Origin: an uncultured Desulfosarcina sp. | GTDB lineage: Bacteria; Desulfobacterota; Desulfobacteria; Desulfobacterales; Desulfosarcinaceae | Assembly: GCF_963668215.1 (NCBI RefSeq) | Contig: NZ_OY764190.1 | Location: forward strand, 434,001 to 498,000 | Direction of reading: 5' to 3' | DNA length: 64,000 nucleotides | Shown here: positions 8,178-15,450 of the stretch, in pieces | Position numbering within the stretch: position 1 is the first letter of the stretch | Layout of the letters: every line of letters begins with the position of its first letter | The notes under the pieces: generated by a model | Told to the model about the DNA's origin: nothing | The model's input: only the letters and a program-made list of their open reading frames with translations | Databases searched by the model: none | Program-made: the position numbers and the translations under genes

Positions 8178-8970
8178 TACCGAGCCAACGCCCCTGCTCT
8201 CCTGTGAGGGGTTGAGCATGCATTTTGGCGGACTGGCGGCCCTGGACCACCTGGATCTCGATGTCCATCCTGGCGAAATCCTGGGGCTGGTGGGTCCCAA
8301 CGGATCCGGAAAGACGACCTTCTTCAATGTGATTACTGGCATCTACCGGCCGTCCGGCGGAACAGTCCGGTTCGAAGGCAGGGAGATCCAAGGACTGGGC
8401 CCCCAGGCCATCAACCGTCGCGGCATCGCCCGCACCTTTCAACGCTCCCGGCTCTGCCTGGAGCTGTCGATCTTCGACAATCTCATGATCGGCGACCACA
8501 ATCGGCTCAACCATGGCCTGGTCTTCAATCTTCTCCAACGTCGCCGGTTCTCCCGCGAACTGACCGGCCATGTGGAGCGGGCCCGGCGTTTGCTCGCCAC
8601 TTTCAGCACCACGCTGGCCGACAATCTGTTTGCCGACGTGGGCAGCTTTCCGATGATCGACCGTCGCCGTATCGAGATCTGCCGCGCTTTGATCGGCGGT
8701 CCGCGCCTGCTGCTTCTGGACGAACCTTCCGCCGGCATGACCCATGAGGAAACCCGCCAGCTGATGACCGACATCATCGAGGTGGCCCGTCAGTCAGAAG
8801 ACGTGACCATCATTATCATCGAACATGAAATGAACGTGATCCGGCGCATCACCGACCGTTGTGTGGTCCTCAACTTCGGAAGCAAGATTTTCGAGGGCGC
8901 CTACGATGCCATGACCCAACACCCGGATGTTCAGGAGGCCTATCTGGGCGGGAAGGGGGAGGCCGCATGA
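8167..8970 (+). CDS. livG: Branched-chain amino acid-type ABC transporter ATPase LivG (degenerate signature motif)
   Basis: 267 residues. Walker A is GPNGSGKTT near residue 42 and Walker B is LLLLDEPSAGM. The ABC signature loop, normally LSxGxQRRLEIARAL in LivG, reads SFPMIDRRRIEICRAL here, so the LSxG element is missing while the following helix is kept. Degenerate sites occur in asymmetric ABC transporters that pair with an intact partner, and LivF next door has a normal signature. The C-terminal segment matches the LivG extension. It overlaps livM and livF at its ends. Confidence 0.88.
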   Translation: MNPNTEPTPLLSCEGLSMHFGGLAALDHLDLDVHPGEILGLVGPNGSGKTTFFNVITGIYRPSGGTVRFEGREIQGLGPQAINRRGIARTFQRSRLCLELSIFDNLMIGDHNRLNHGLVFNLLQRRRFSRELTGHVERARRLLATFSTTLADNLFADVGSFPMIDRRRIEICRALIGGPRLLLLDEPSAGMTHEETRQLMTDIIEVARQSEDVTIIIIEHEMNVIRRITDRCVVLNFGSKIFEGAYDAMTQHPDVQEAYLGGKGEAA

Positions 8971-9677
8971 AAAAGCCGCTGATTGTCGAAAATGTCACCA
9001 CCGCATATGACAAGGCAGACGTCCTGCACGACGTCTCACTGTCGGTACAGCCGGGCACCATCACCTGTCTGCTCGGGTCCAACGGTTCGGGCAAAACGAC
9101 CCTGATCCGCTCCATCCTGGGCCTGACGCCGGCACGGTCGGGAGAAATTCATTTCAACGGCCGCCGGCTCAGCGATCTGCCCACACACCGAATCGTTTCG
9201 CACGGCATCGCCTGCATCCCCGAGGGCCGCAAGGTCTTCCCGGCCATGAGCGTGGAGGAAAACCTGCGGGTCGGCGCCTACCAGGAACCGTCGAACGTGA
9301 TGGTGCAGAGACGCTTGCGGGAAGTTTACGAACTCTTTCCGCGCCTTTTGGAGCGCCGCCTGCAACTGGCCGGCACCCTTTCCGGCGGAGAGCAGGCTAT
9401 GGTCTCCATCGGCCGCGGTTTGATGGGCGAACCCAAACTGCTGATTATCGACGAACCCTCCCTGGGCCTTTCACCGGCGCTGGTGATCCACAACTTCGAT
9501 ATCATTCGCACCATCAAGGACCGTGGAATCACGGTGTTCCTTGTGGAGCAAAACGTCCACCAGACCCTGGCGGTGGCGGACTACGGATACGTGCTTTCCC
9601 AAGGGAAAGTCGTTGCCGAAGGAACGGCCGGCCACCTGCGCGATGATCCCGAGGTCAACCGCGCCTATTTCGGATAG
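8967..9677 (+). CDS. livF: Branched-chain amino acid-type ABC transporter ATPase LivF
   Basis: 236 residues. The ATG at 8967 overlaps the livG stop (ATGA), and GGGGGAGG just upstream is a good ribosome binding site. Walker A GSNGSGKTT, signature LSGGEQAMVSIGRGL and Walker B LLIIDEPSLGL are all intact. The protein ends within the normal LivF core. It should pair with LivG under the LivHM channel. Confidence 0.92.
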   Translation: MKKPLIVENVTTAYDKADVLHDVSLSVQPGTITCLLGSNGSGKTTLIRSILGLTPARSGEIHFNGRRLSDLPTHRIVSHGIACIPEGRKVFPAMSVEENLRVGAYQEPSNVMVQRRLREVYELFPRLLERRLQLAGTLSGGEQAMVSIGRGLMGEPKLLIIDEPSLGLSPALVIHNFDIIRTIKDRGITVFLVEQNVHQTLAVADYGYVLSQGKVVAEGTAGHLRDDPEVNRAYFG

Positions 9678-9727
9678 ACCCGGCCGGGAAAAACCGCTCC
9701 AGCCAATTGTTAATAGAGAATACACCC

Positions 9728-10867
9728 ATGACCACGACATCTCCGACCGTCTCCCTGGCCCGCACCCTGATCGGTTTCGATACCCGCAACCCCGGCGGCG
9801 ATGAATCCGCCTGCATCGAATATCTCTGCCATCACCTGCGTGACGCCGGGTTTACGGTAGAACTCTCCGCTTTCGCGGAAGGCCGCCCCAGCCTGGTGGC
9901 CCGGCGGGGTTCGGGAGATCGACCGGCCCTGTGCTTTGCCGGCCACGTCGATACGGTTCCCTTGGGAAAGGCTCCCTGGCGCACCGATCCCTTCGGTGGC
10001 GAGATCGAAGGCGACCGTCTTTACGGCCGGGGCGCCTGCGACATGAAGGGCGGCATCGCCGCGATGGTCATCGCTGCTTGCCGGGTGGCCCCACGACTGG
10101 CTGCAAATGACGATCTGATCCTGGTGATCGTTGCCGGCGAGGAGACCGGCTGCCTGGGCTCCCGCCATCTGGCCGAGCATCGCGAACTGCTGGGCGATGC
10201 CGGCGCCGTGGTCGTGGGTGAGCCGACGGGCAACTACCCCCTGGTCGGACACAAAGGCGCCCTGTGGTTGTCGGCCCGTTTTCGCGGACTTACGGCCCAC
10301 GGCGCCATGCCGGAAAAAGGCGACAATGCGGTCTACAAGGCCGCCACAGCCGTCGGGCGGTTGCAGCATTTTGACTTTGGCATGCCTCCCCATCCACATC
10401 TGGGCGGCCCGAGTCTCAATGTGGGAACGTTCCACGGGGGCCTGAACATCAACTCCGTTCCCGATGTGGCAGAAATCGGCATCGATATCCGGACCATGCC
10501 GGGCCTGGACCACAACGATCTCACCCGCATGATCCAGGATTGCCTGGGCAGCGAAGCTGAGGTCTCTCGCCTGATCGACGTCAACGCACTGTGGACACCG
10601 CCGGAGCATCCCTGGGTGCAGACGGTTTTCCGGATCATGCCCCCCTTTATTGGTGAAACGCCGACGCCCCGGACGGTTGCTTTTTTTACCGATGGAGCCC
10701 CGCTGCAGGCGGCCTACGGCGGGGCTCCGACACTGATTCTGGGACCGGGCGCATCGACCATCGCCCATCGCACCGACGAGTTTTGCCCGGTCAGCGAAAT
10801 CGACGCGGCGGCCATGATTTACCAGCGAATCGCAGAGCAATGGTACGAGCTGCCGGCATCGGATTGA
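9728..10867 (+). CDS. M20-family metallopeptidase (ArgE/DapE-type deacylase)
   Basis: 379 residues. The di-zinc ligands of the M20 family are visible: His in FAGHVDTVPLG, Asp in GRGACDMKGGIAA, the Glu pair in VAGEETGCLGS (general base plus ligand), Glu in GEPTGN, and a late His in STIAHRTDEF. A dimerisation insert lies between. Family members remove acyl groups from amino acids or cut short peptides. Coupling to the upstream ABC importer and downstream amidase suggests it hydrolyses the imported compound. ATG 9728 was preferred over a TTG start 21 bases upstream. Confidence 0.85.
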   Translation: MTTTSPTVSLARTLIGFDTRNPGGDESACIEYLCHHLRDAGFTVELSAFAEGRPSLVARRGSGDRPALCFAGHVDTVPLGKAPWRTDPFGGEIEGDRLYGRGACDMKGGIAAMVIAACRVAPRLAANDDLILVIVAGEETGCLGSRHLAEHRELLGDAGAVVVGEPTGNYPLVGHKGALWLSARFRGLTAHGAMPEKGDNAVYKAATAVGRLQHFDFGMPPHPHLGGPSLNVGTFHGGLNINSVPDVAEIGIDIRTMPGLDHNDLTRMIQDCLGSEAEVSRLIDVNALWTPPEHPWVQTVFRIMPPFIGETPTPRTVAFFTDGAPLQAAYGGAPTLILGPGASTIAHRTDEFCPVSEIDAAAMIYQRIAEQWYELPASD

Positions 10868-10907
10868 GTACTCACCTACAAACAGCTACTTGGACGAGAA
10901 GAACACT

Positions 10908-12176
10908 ATGTGTCACAACGCAATAGACATTGAAGAAAGCCACCTGGTCCAATCCATCGATCGGTTATGCCGCCGAATCACCGATATGGACGAAACGCTG
11001 AAGGTTTTCGTGCCGGAAACATTTCAACCCTCTGCTATCCGGACCCAGGCGGATAAGCTGATCTCTCTTTATCCGGACCCGGATGCGCGTCCACCTTTGT
11101 TCGGAAGGACTGTCGGCATCAAGGACATTTTCCACTGCGACGGATTCACCACCCGCTGCGGCAGCGATCTGCCGCCGGATCTGTTCCAGGGCGCTGAGGC
11201 CGAACTGGTTCGCCGGCTCAAAACCGCCGGTGCGATCATGATGGGGAAAACCGCCACGACCGAATTCGCCTATTTCGCGCCCGCCCCCACAGTCAACCCC
11301 CACGACCCGGCCCGCACGCCTGGCGGATCCAGCAGCGGCTCGGCCGCCGGTGTGGCCGCGGGCTTCTTTTCCCTGGGGTTGGGCACCCAGACCGTGGGCA
11401 GTATCATCCGGCCGGCAGCCTATTGCGGTGTTGTCGGGTTCAAACCCAGTTTCGGAAGAGTCAGCACTGCCGGCGTCGTGCCCTTTTCCCAAACCGTTGA
11501 CCATGCCGGTTTCTTCAGCCGCACCTTTGCCGACCTCGTCACAGTAATGGCGGCCATCGACGATGCATGGCAGCCGGTAACTTTACCCGGGCAATTGCGG
11601 TTGGGCATCCCCCGGGGCGCTTACCTGGAACAGGCCGAACCTGCAGCACGCGAGGCCTTTCAACATCAAATCCGGCAATTGGAAGCCAACGGCTGCACCA
11701 TCGTCGATATCCCGATACTCGACGATATACTTGCTATCAACGAGCGCCACGGACGTCTGATCGCCGGTGAAATGGCTCGGGTACACGCCCGATGGTACGA
11801 GGCGCAGCAGGAACGCTATCGCCAGGCTACACGCGATATCATCTCCCGGGGCCGCGAGGTTGACGATGCGGAATTCAACGATTTGCGCCAATCCTGCATG
11901 GATCTGCGCACAACACTGGAGACAGCCATGCAGACGTATGACATCGATGCCTGGATCTGCCCGGCCACGACCGGTGAAGCCCCGTTGGGTCTGGAAAGCA
12001 CGGGCAGCCCGCTCATGAACCTGCCCTGGACCCATTCCGGCCTGCCCGCCATCACGCTGCCGGCCGGCAGGGGACCGGCAGGGCTCCCGCTGGGGCTGCA
12101 ACTGGCCGGCAGTTTCATGGCCGACGAGGCGTTGCTGGCGCTGGCCGGCCAAGCAGCGGCAGCTTTGCCGATTTAG
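10908..12176 (+). CDS. Amidase signature family hydrolase
   Basis: About 422 residues. The Ser-cisSer-Lys triad is present: Lys in VGIKDIFHCDG, the cis-Ser in GGSSSGSAAGVAAG and the nucleophile in the GTQTVGSIIRPA segment. Family members hydrolyse carboxamides, including aryl amides, nicotinamide-like compounds and the Gln-tRNA system; this stand-alone gene next to an importer is catabolic. The ATG at 10908 is chosen; a TTG at 10890 is a possible alternative. It probably ends the liv operon; the next gene has its own promoter. Confidence 0.87.
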   Translation: MCHNAIDIEESHLVQSIDRLCRRITDMDETLKVFVPETFQPSAIRTQADKLISLYPDPDARPPLFGRTVGIKDIFHCDGFTTRCGSDLPPDLFQGAEAELVRRLKTAGAIMMGKTATTEFAYFAPAPTVNPHDPARTPGGSSSGSAAGVAAGFFSLGLGTQTVGSIIRPAAYCGVVGFKPSFGRVSTAGVVPFSQTVDHAGFFSRTFADLVTVMAAIDDAWQPVTLPGQLRLGIPRGAYLEQAEPAAREAFQHQIRQLEANGCTIVDIPILDDILAINERHGRLIAGEMARVHARWYEAQQERYRQATRDIISRGREVDDAEFNDLRQSCMDLRTTLETAMQTYDIDAWICPATTGEAPLGLESTGSPLMNLPWTHSGLPAITLPAGRGPAGLPLGLQLAGSFMADEALLALAGQAAAALPI

Positions 12177-12348
12177 ATCGAAATAAAAATCCACTATTCT
12201 TTGTCGTCCAATCAATTAAAGCGGCCCATCCCGGCTCCCTGCGATGCGGTTCGATCCGTGTCCCTCGCCGGCTCTCTTTCCGGACCGCTTCCAACCATAA
12301 GCAGAATCCTTAAAAGACGACCAACGGGCCAAATGCTTCTAGAATATT

Positions 12349-12378
12349 TCTTGACATCAAGATATATGCGCTTATCAT
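12349..12378 (+). promoter_or_regulatory. marR promoter with palindromic operator over the -35
   Basis: TCTTGACATCAAGA at 12349-12362 is a 6-2-6 palindrome that contains the -35 box TTGACA (12351-12356). A -10-like TATCAT lies at 12373-12378, after 16 bases. The marR ATG at 12385 is only 6 bases after the -10, so the transcript would be almost leaderless. The placement is typical of a MarR autorepressor site. Confidence 0.6.
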
Positions 12379-12384
12379 CGGTCC

Positions 12385-12819
12385 ATGGAAACAGGAACGC
12401 ACATACGACTTGTTCTCGGAAGGGCCGCCAAAGCGATTGAAAGAATCGATCGCGACAGCATCGCGGACACCGGCATTACCGTCAGCGACTTCAGCATCTT
12501 GGAGGCGTTGCTGCACAAAGGCCCCCTTCCCATCAACACTATTGGCGAAAAGGTTCTTTTAACCAGCGGGTCCATGACTGCCGCATCCAACCGGTTGGAG
12601 GAAAAGGGGCTGATTAAGCGGATCCAGGACCCGTCCGACGGACGCTGTTTTTATCTGCATCTCACGAAAACCGGACGCCGTTTGATCAAGGAAGCGTTTA
12701 ATAAACATGCCCAAAACCTTGAAAAAATCGCCGACGTGCTGAATACCGAAGAACGCAATCAATTGGTGAATCTGCTGAAAAAAGTGGGCAAGCATGCTCA
12801 GAACCTTAAACTGAAATAA
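12385..12819 (+). CDS. MarR-family transcriptional regulator
   Basis: 144 residues. The winged-helix core spans about residues 30-100: the LEALLHKGPLPINTIGEKV helix, recognition region SGSMTAASNRLEEKGLIKR and wing DPSDGRCFYLHLT, all typical of MarR. Dimerisation helices lie at both ends. A palindrome overlaps its own promoter, and a similar half-matched site precedes the quinone reductase gene 115 bases downstream, suggesting joint control. MarR/quinone-reductase pairs commonly respond to quinones, phenolics or oxidants. The ligand is unknown here. Confidence 0.88.
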   Translation: METGTHIRLVLGRAAKAIERIDRDSIADTGITVSDFSILEALLHKGPLPINTIGEKVLLTSGSMTAASNRLEEKGLIKRIQDPSDGRCFYLHLTKTGRRLIKEAFNKHAQNLEKIADVLNTEERNQLVNLLKKVGKHAQNLKLK

Positions 12820-12832
12820 ATGCAATCGTATT

Positions 12833-12846
12833 ACTTGGCATCAAGA
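12833..12846 (+). promoter_or_regulatory. Second MarR-like operator upstream of the wrbA-like gene
   Basis: ACTTGGCATCAAGA at 12833-12846 matches the marR operator in 12 of 14 positions, keeping the whole CATCAAGA half. TTGGCA inside it could serve as a -35. It lies about 90 bases upstream of the flavoprotein start. Confidence 0.45.
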
Positions 12847-12933
12847 TATTATTGTTCATCGTATGCTTTTGACCACCATTTTTAACCGTGGATCTATGTC
12901 GTTTTCAAAAACAATTAAGTGGAGGGATATCCC

Positions 12934-13545
12934 ATGAAAGTACTTATCGTTTATTATTCCACCTATGGACATATTCATAAGATGGCCGAGGCGATTGCCG
13001 ACGGCGTAAACCAGGTCGAAGGTGCCGAGGCCGTTTTGCGGCGCGTACCCGAAACCCTGCCAGGCGAGGTCCTCGAAAAAATGGGCGCCCTGGATGCGCA
13101 AAAAGGCATCGCCCACGTACCCGTCTGCACCGTCGACGAACTGGCCGAGGCCGATGCCGTTATCTTCGGCACCCCTACCCGCTTCGGCAACATGTGCGGG
13201 CAGATGCGCCAGTTCCTGGATGCTACCGGTTCGCTCTGGGCACAGGGAGCCCTGGTCGGCAAGGTAGGAAGCGTGTTTACCAGCAGTGCCACCCAGCACG
13301 GCGGTCAGGAATCCACGATCCTGTCCTTTCACGTCTCGCTTCTGCATCACGGCTTCGTGATCGTGGGCCTGCCCTACAGTTTTCAGGGCCAGATGGGAAT
13401 CGACGAGGTGAAAGGCGGCTCTCCCTATGGGGCTTCGACCATTGCCGGAGGGTCCGGAGAGCGCATGCCTAGTGAAATCGAGCTTGAAGCGGCGCGGTTT
13501 CAGGGCAAACATGTCGCCGAGATTGCGAAAAAGCTCAAAGCATAA
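12934..13545 (+). CDS. wrbA: WrbA-like NAD(P)H:quinone oxidoreductase (flavodoxin fold)
   Basis: 203 residues, the usual WrbA length. The FMN phosphate loop is [12 protein letters not shown] at residues 7-18; [18 protein letters not shown] and [17 protein letters not shown] are the other flavin-contact segments, and the C-terminal [11 protein letters not shown] is diagnostic. The enzyme reduces quinones by two electrons and avoids semiquinone radicals. ATG 12934 follows GGAGGG. Upstream MarR and its operator-like site suggest quinone- or redox-responsive control. Confidence 0.92.
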   Translation: MKVLIVYYSTYGHIHKMAEAIADGVNQVEGAEAVLRRVPETLPGEVLEKMGALDAQKGIAHVPVCTVDELAEADAVIFGTPTRFGNMCGQMRQFLDATGSLWAQGALVGKVGSVFTSSATQHGGQESTILSFHVSLLHHGFVIVGLPYSFQGQMGIDEVKGGSPYGASTIAGGSGERMPSEIELEAARFQGKHVAEIAKKLKA

Positions 13546-13567
13546 AGCTCAAGCTGATTAGTCGCCG

Positions 13568-13640
13568 TGCTCCCATGCTCTGCATGGGAACACAAATTGA
13601 CGGCTGCAGGCTATGGGTTCCCATGCAGCGCATGGGAACC
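13568..13640. repeat. REP-like hairpin pair (copy 1 of 3 pairs)
   Basis: Two short palindromes lie here, 13568-13592 and 13616-13640. Each is built on CCCATGC...GCATGGG with flanking GTTC/GAAC or GCTC/GAAC bases. Pairs of closely similar hairpins occur at 32670-32747 and 34241-34298, always intergenic. This matches the behaviour of REP/BIME elements. No REP-associated transposase is in the window. Confidence 0.75.
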
Positions 13641-13674
13641 AGACATCGTGTGGAAACAATACGCAGGAGAAGTC

Positions 13675-15057
13675 ATGGCCAAGGCGCCCACAGACATTCC
13701 GACTACGGTAAAAAACAAAAAACTGGTTGAAAAACGCCGTCAACAAATCATTCTGGCGGCCATCAAATTGTTCTCCCAAAAGGGGTTCCACAAGACCACC
13801 CTCAAAGAGCTGGCCGAAGAGGCCGGTTTGAGCCACGGCAATGTCTACGACTATGTCGGCAGCAAAGAGGACATCTTTTTTCTCATCCATGATTTTGTCG
13901 CCGGCTCGGCCATGGAGATTCTCAACCGCAGTCTGGAAAACATTCAGGATCCCATCGACAAGCTCCGCAGAATGGTTCGAGGGGAATTCAACCTTATGGA
14001 CCAGTGGGCCGATGCCGTTCTTTTGATTTATCAAGAAAGCCATATCCTTAAAGATGATTTTTTACGGCGTTTGCTGGAAAAAGAGCGTGCTCATCTTGAA
14101 AAATTCGAAATCGTAATCGAAGAATGCATCGCCCAGGGAAAGCTCAGGGAATGCAATGTCCGTCTCACGGCGAACCTGATCAAGTCCATGATCGACACCT
14201 GGACCATCAAACGGTGGGATCTCAGGAGCCATGCCAGTCAACTCGAAGCCGAACGCTCAATTCTCGACATACTGTTTCACGGGATGCTTACCGATGAACG
14301 CGGACCGGTACCGGCATTATCCGAAGGTGACGCCTTTAACGGTAAAGTAGCACTGGTCGTCAATGGAGGGACTGTCCTCGGCCAGGGCATTTGTGCGGCC
14401 TTGGTGGACAAGGGCATTCGCGTTATCGCCTATGTATGCGATGCAAATACAACGGCTCCTTTGCCATTTCCGGCGGAATTAAAATCAGACGTTCTGACCG
14501 TCATTTCAGGCGCAAAGGTCGGGAAAATGACTCCCGAGATATTGAGGGAGGCCGAATCGAAGTATGGTCCCATCGACATTTATTTACACGATCTGGGGAT
14601 CGGCGCAACGGAAGTTAATGAACAAACAGAAGTGGCCGCAAGCCATCAAAGACTCGAAGAGAACCTGAACTGTGCCCAGGAACTCTCAAGCAGTCTCATT
14701 GAATTGATGAAGGCCAGAGCTTCCGGAAAAATTGTTTACCTCGCCCCTTGGGCATGGGACAAATATGCAGCTCCGATTCGATTCGAGACGGTCAAGGCCG
14801 GCACCATGGCGCTGAGCACTGCCATGTCGGCCAAACTGGCGGCAGCAGGCGTCAACGTCAATTGCATCGTCCCCGGTTTCATTCGCGCCGTTCGTCCCTT
14901 GAAAATCGAAAAAGCCTTGAAGCATGAGGTCATCGACGAAATTCCGTCGGGCCGCCTTGGAGAAATCTACGATGTGACCGATGCCATCCTTTTCCTCATC
15001 GGGGACGCATCCAAATACCTTACCGGACAAACCCTGAATATTTCGGGCGGACTGTGA
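13675..15057 (+). CDS. TetR regulator fused to degenerate short-chain dehydrogenase domain (copy 1)
   Basis: 460 residues. Residues 10-65 form a TetR/AcrR helix-turn-helix (IILAAIKLFSQKGF, then TLKELAEEAGLSHGNVYDYV), followed by a TetR-type helical ligand/dimer region to about 215. From residue 222 an SDR Rossmann fold begins (KVALVVNGGTVLGQGICAAL) and runs to the C-terminal LTGQTLNISGGL, a normal SDR end. The SDR catalytic tyrosine is replaced: the YxxxK position reads FETVK (Phe370, Lys374), and the catalytic serine region reads IVYLAPW. The domain therefore probably binds a nucleotide or CoA-type ligand without catalysing. ATG 13675 follows AGGAG. A near-twin follows at 15451. They likely control the catabolic genes downstream; that is inference. 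Confidence 0.85.
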   Translation: MAKAPTDIPTTVKNKKLVEKRRQQIILAAIKLFSQKGFHKTTLKELAEEAGLSHGNVYDYVGSKEDIFFLIHDFVAGSAMEILNRSLENIQDPIDKLRRMVRGEFNLMDQWADAVLLIYQESHILKDDFLRRLLEKERAHLEKFEIVIEECIAQGKLRECNVRLTANLIKSMIDTWTIKRWDLRSHASQLEAERSILDILFHGMLTDERGPVPALSEGDAFNGKVALVVNGGTVLGQGICAALVDKGIRVIAYVCDANTTAPLPFPAELKSDVLTVISGAKVGKMTPEILREAESKYGPIDIYLHDLGIGATEVNEQTEVAASHQRLEENLNCAQELSSSLIELMKARASGKIVYLAPWAWDKYAAPIRFETVKAGTMALSTAMSAKLAAAGVNVNCIVPGFIRAVRPLKIEKALKHEVIDEIPSGRLGEIYDVTDAILFLIGDASKYLTGQTLNISGGL

Positions 15058-15359
15058 CGAAAGAAGCAAAAGACGCTGCCAAATGGCAGCGCAATTTCCA
15101 ATGATGGCCTTTCCGAGAACGGTTCAATTCTTTCCCCGCCATATCCGCGCAGAGACGTTGAAATATAAATATAACGGCACATAAATACCATTCAGTGTTT
15201 TTGTTATTATCAGCTTAACGAAAACACATTCACTTAATACCTGCCTTTATATTTTTTCACCCCCACCCTCTAATTCGTAACATTCCGATATATTTTTGTA
15301 TTTATTTTGCCTCCCGAAATTATGCCAGGACGGTTTTACGGGGTTCGAGATATTTTCGC
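15058..15359. other. Gene-free spacer between the two TetR-SDR genes, with a hairpin
   Basis: A stem CGCTGCC/GGCAGCG (15075-15092) lies 18 bases after the first copy's stop and may terminate it, though it lacks a T-run. The following 260 bases are AT-rich, with no coding pattern recognised. Confidence 0.5.
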
Positions 15360-15423
15360 TTGACAAAGCACTCCCTCTCGTTTTAATTCCGATTAGTCGT
15401 TCAGATTCCGATTGGTCATTCAG
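15360..15423 (+). promoter_or_regulatory. Promoter and tandem 19-bp operator-like direct repeat before TetR-SDR copy 2
   Basis: TTGACA (15360-15365) is followed after 17 bases by TTAATT (15383-15388), a plausible promoter. Immediately downstream are two tandem 19-base units, 15386-15404 and 15405-15423, both starting ATTCCGATT and ending TTCAG, differing at two positions. Position and repetition suggest an operator, perhaps bound by the TetR-SDR proteins themselves. Confidence 0.5.
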
Positions 15424-15450
15424 ATTTTTTTGCTGTTACCAGGAGAAGCC

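Noticed and set aside
9710..10840. 376-codon minus-strand frame opposite the M20 peptidase
   Set aside because: The plus-strand protein has all metal ligands of its family; the reverse frame is a codon-bias shadow.
12251..12275. GGTTCGATCC resembling a tRNA T-loop
   Set aside because: No matching T-stem, anticodon arm or acceptor stem around it.
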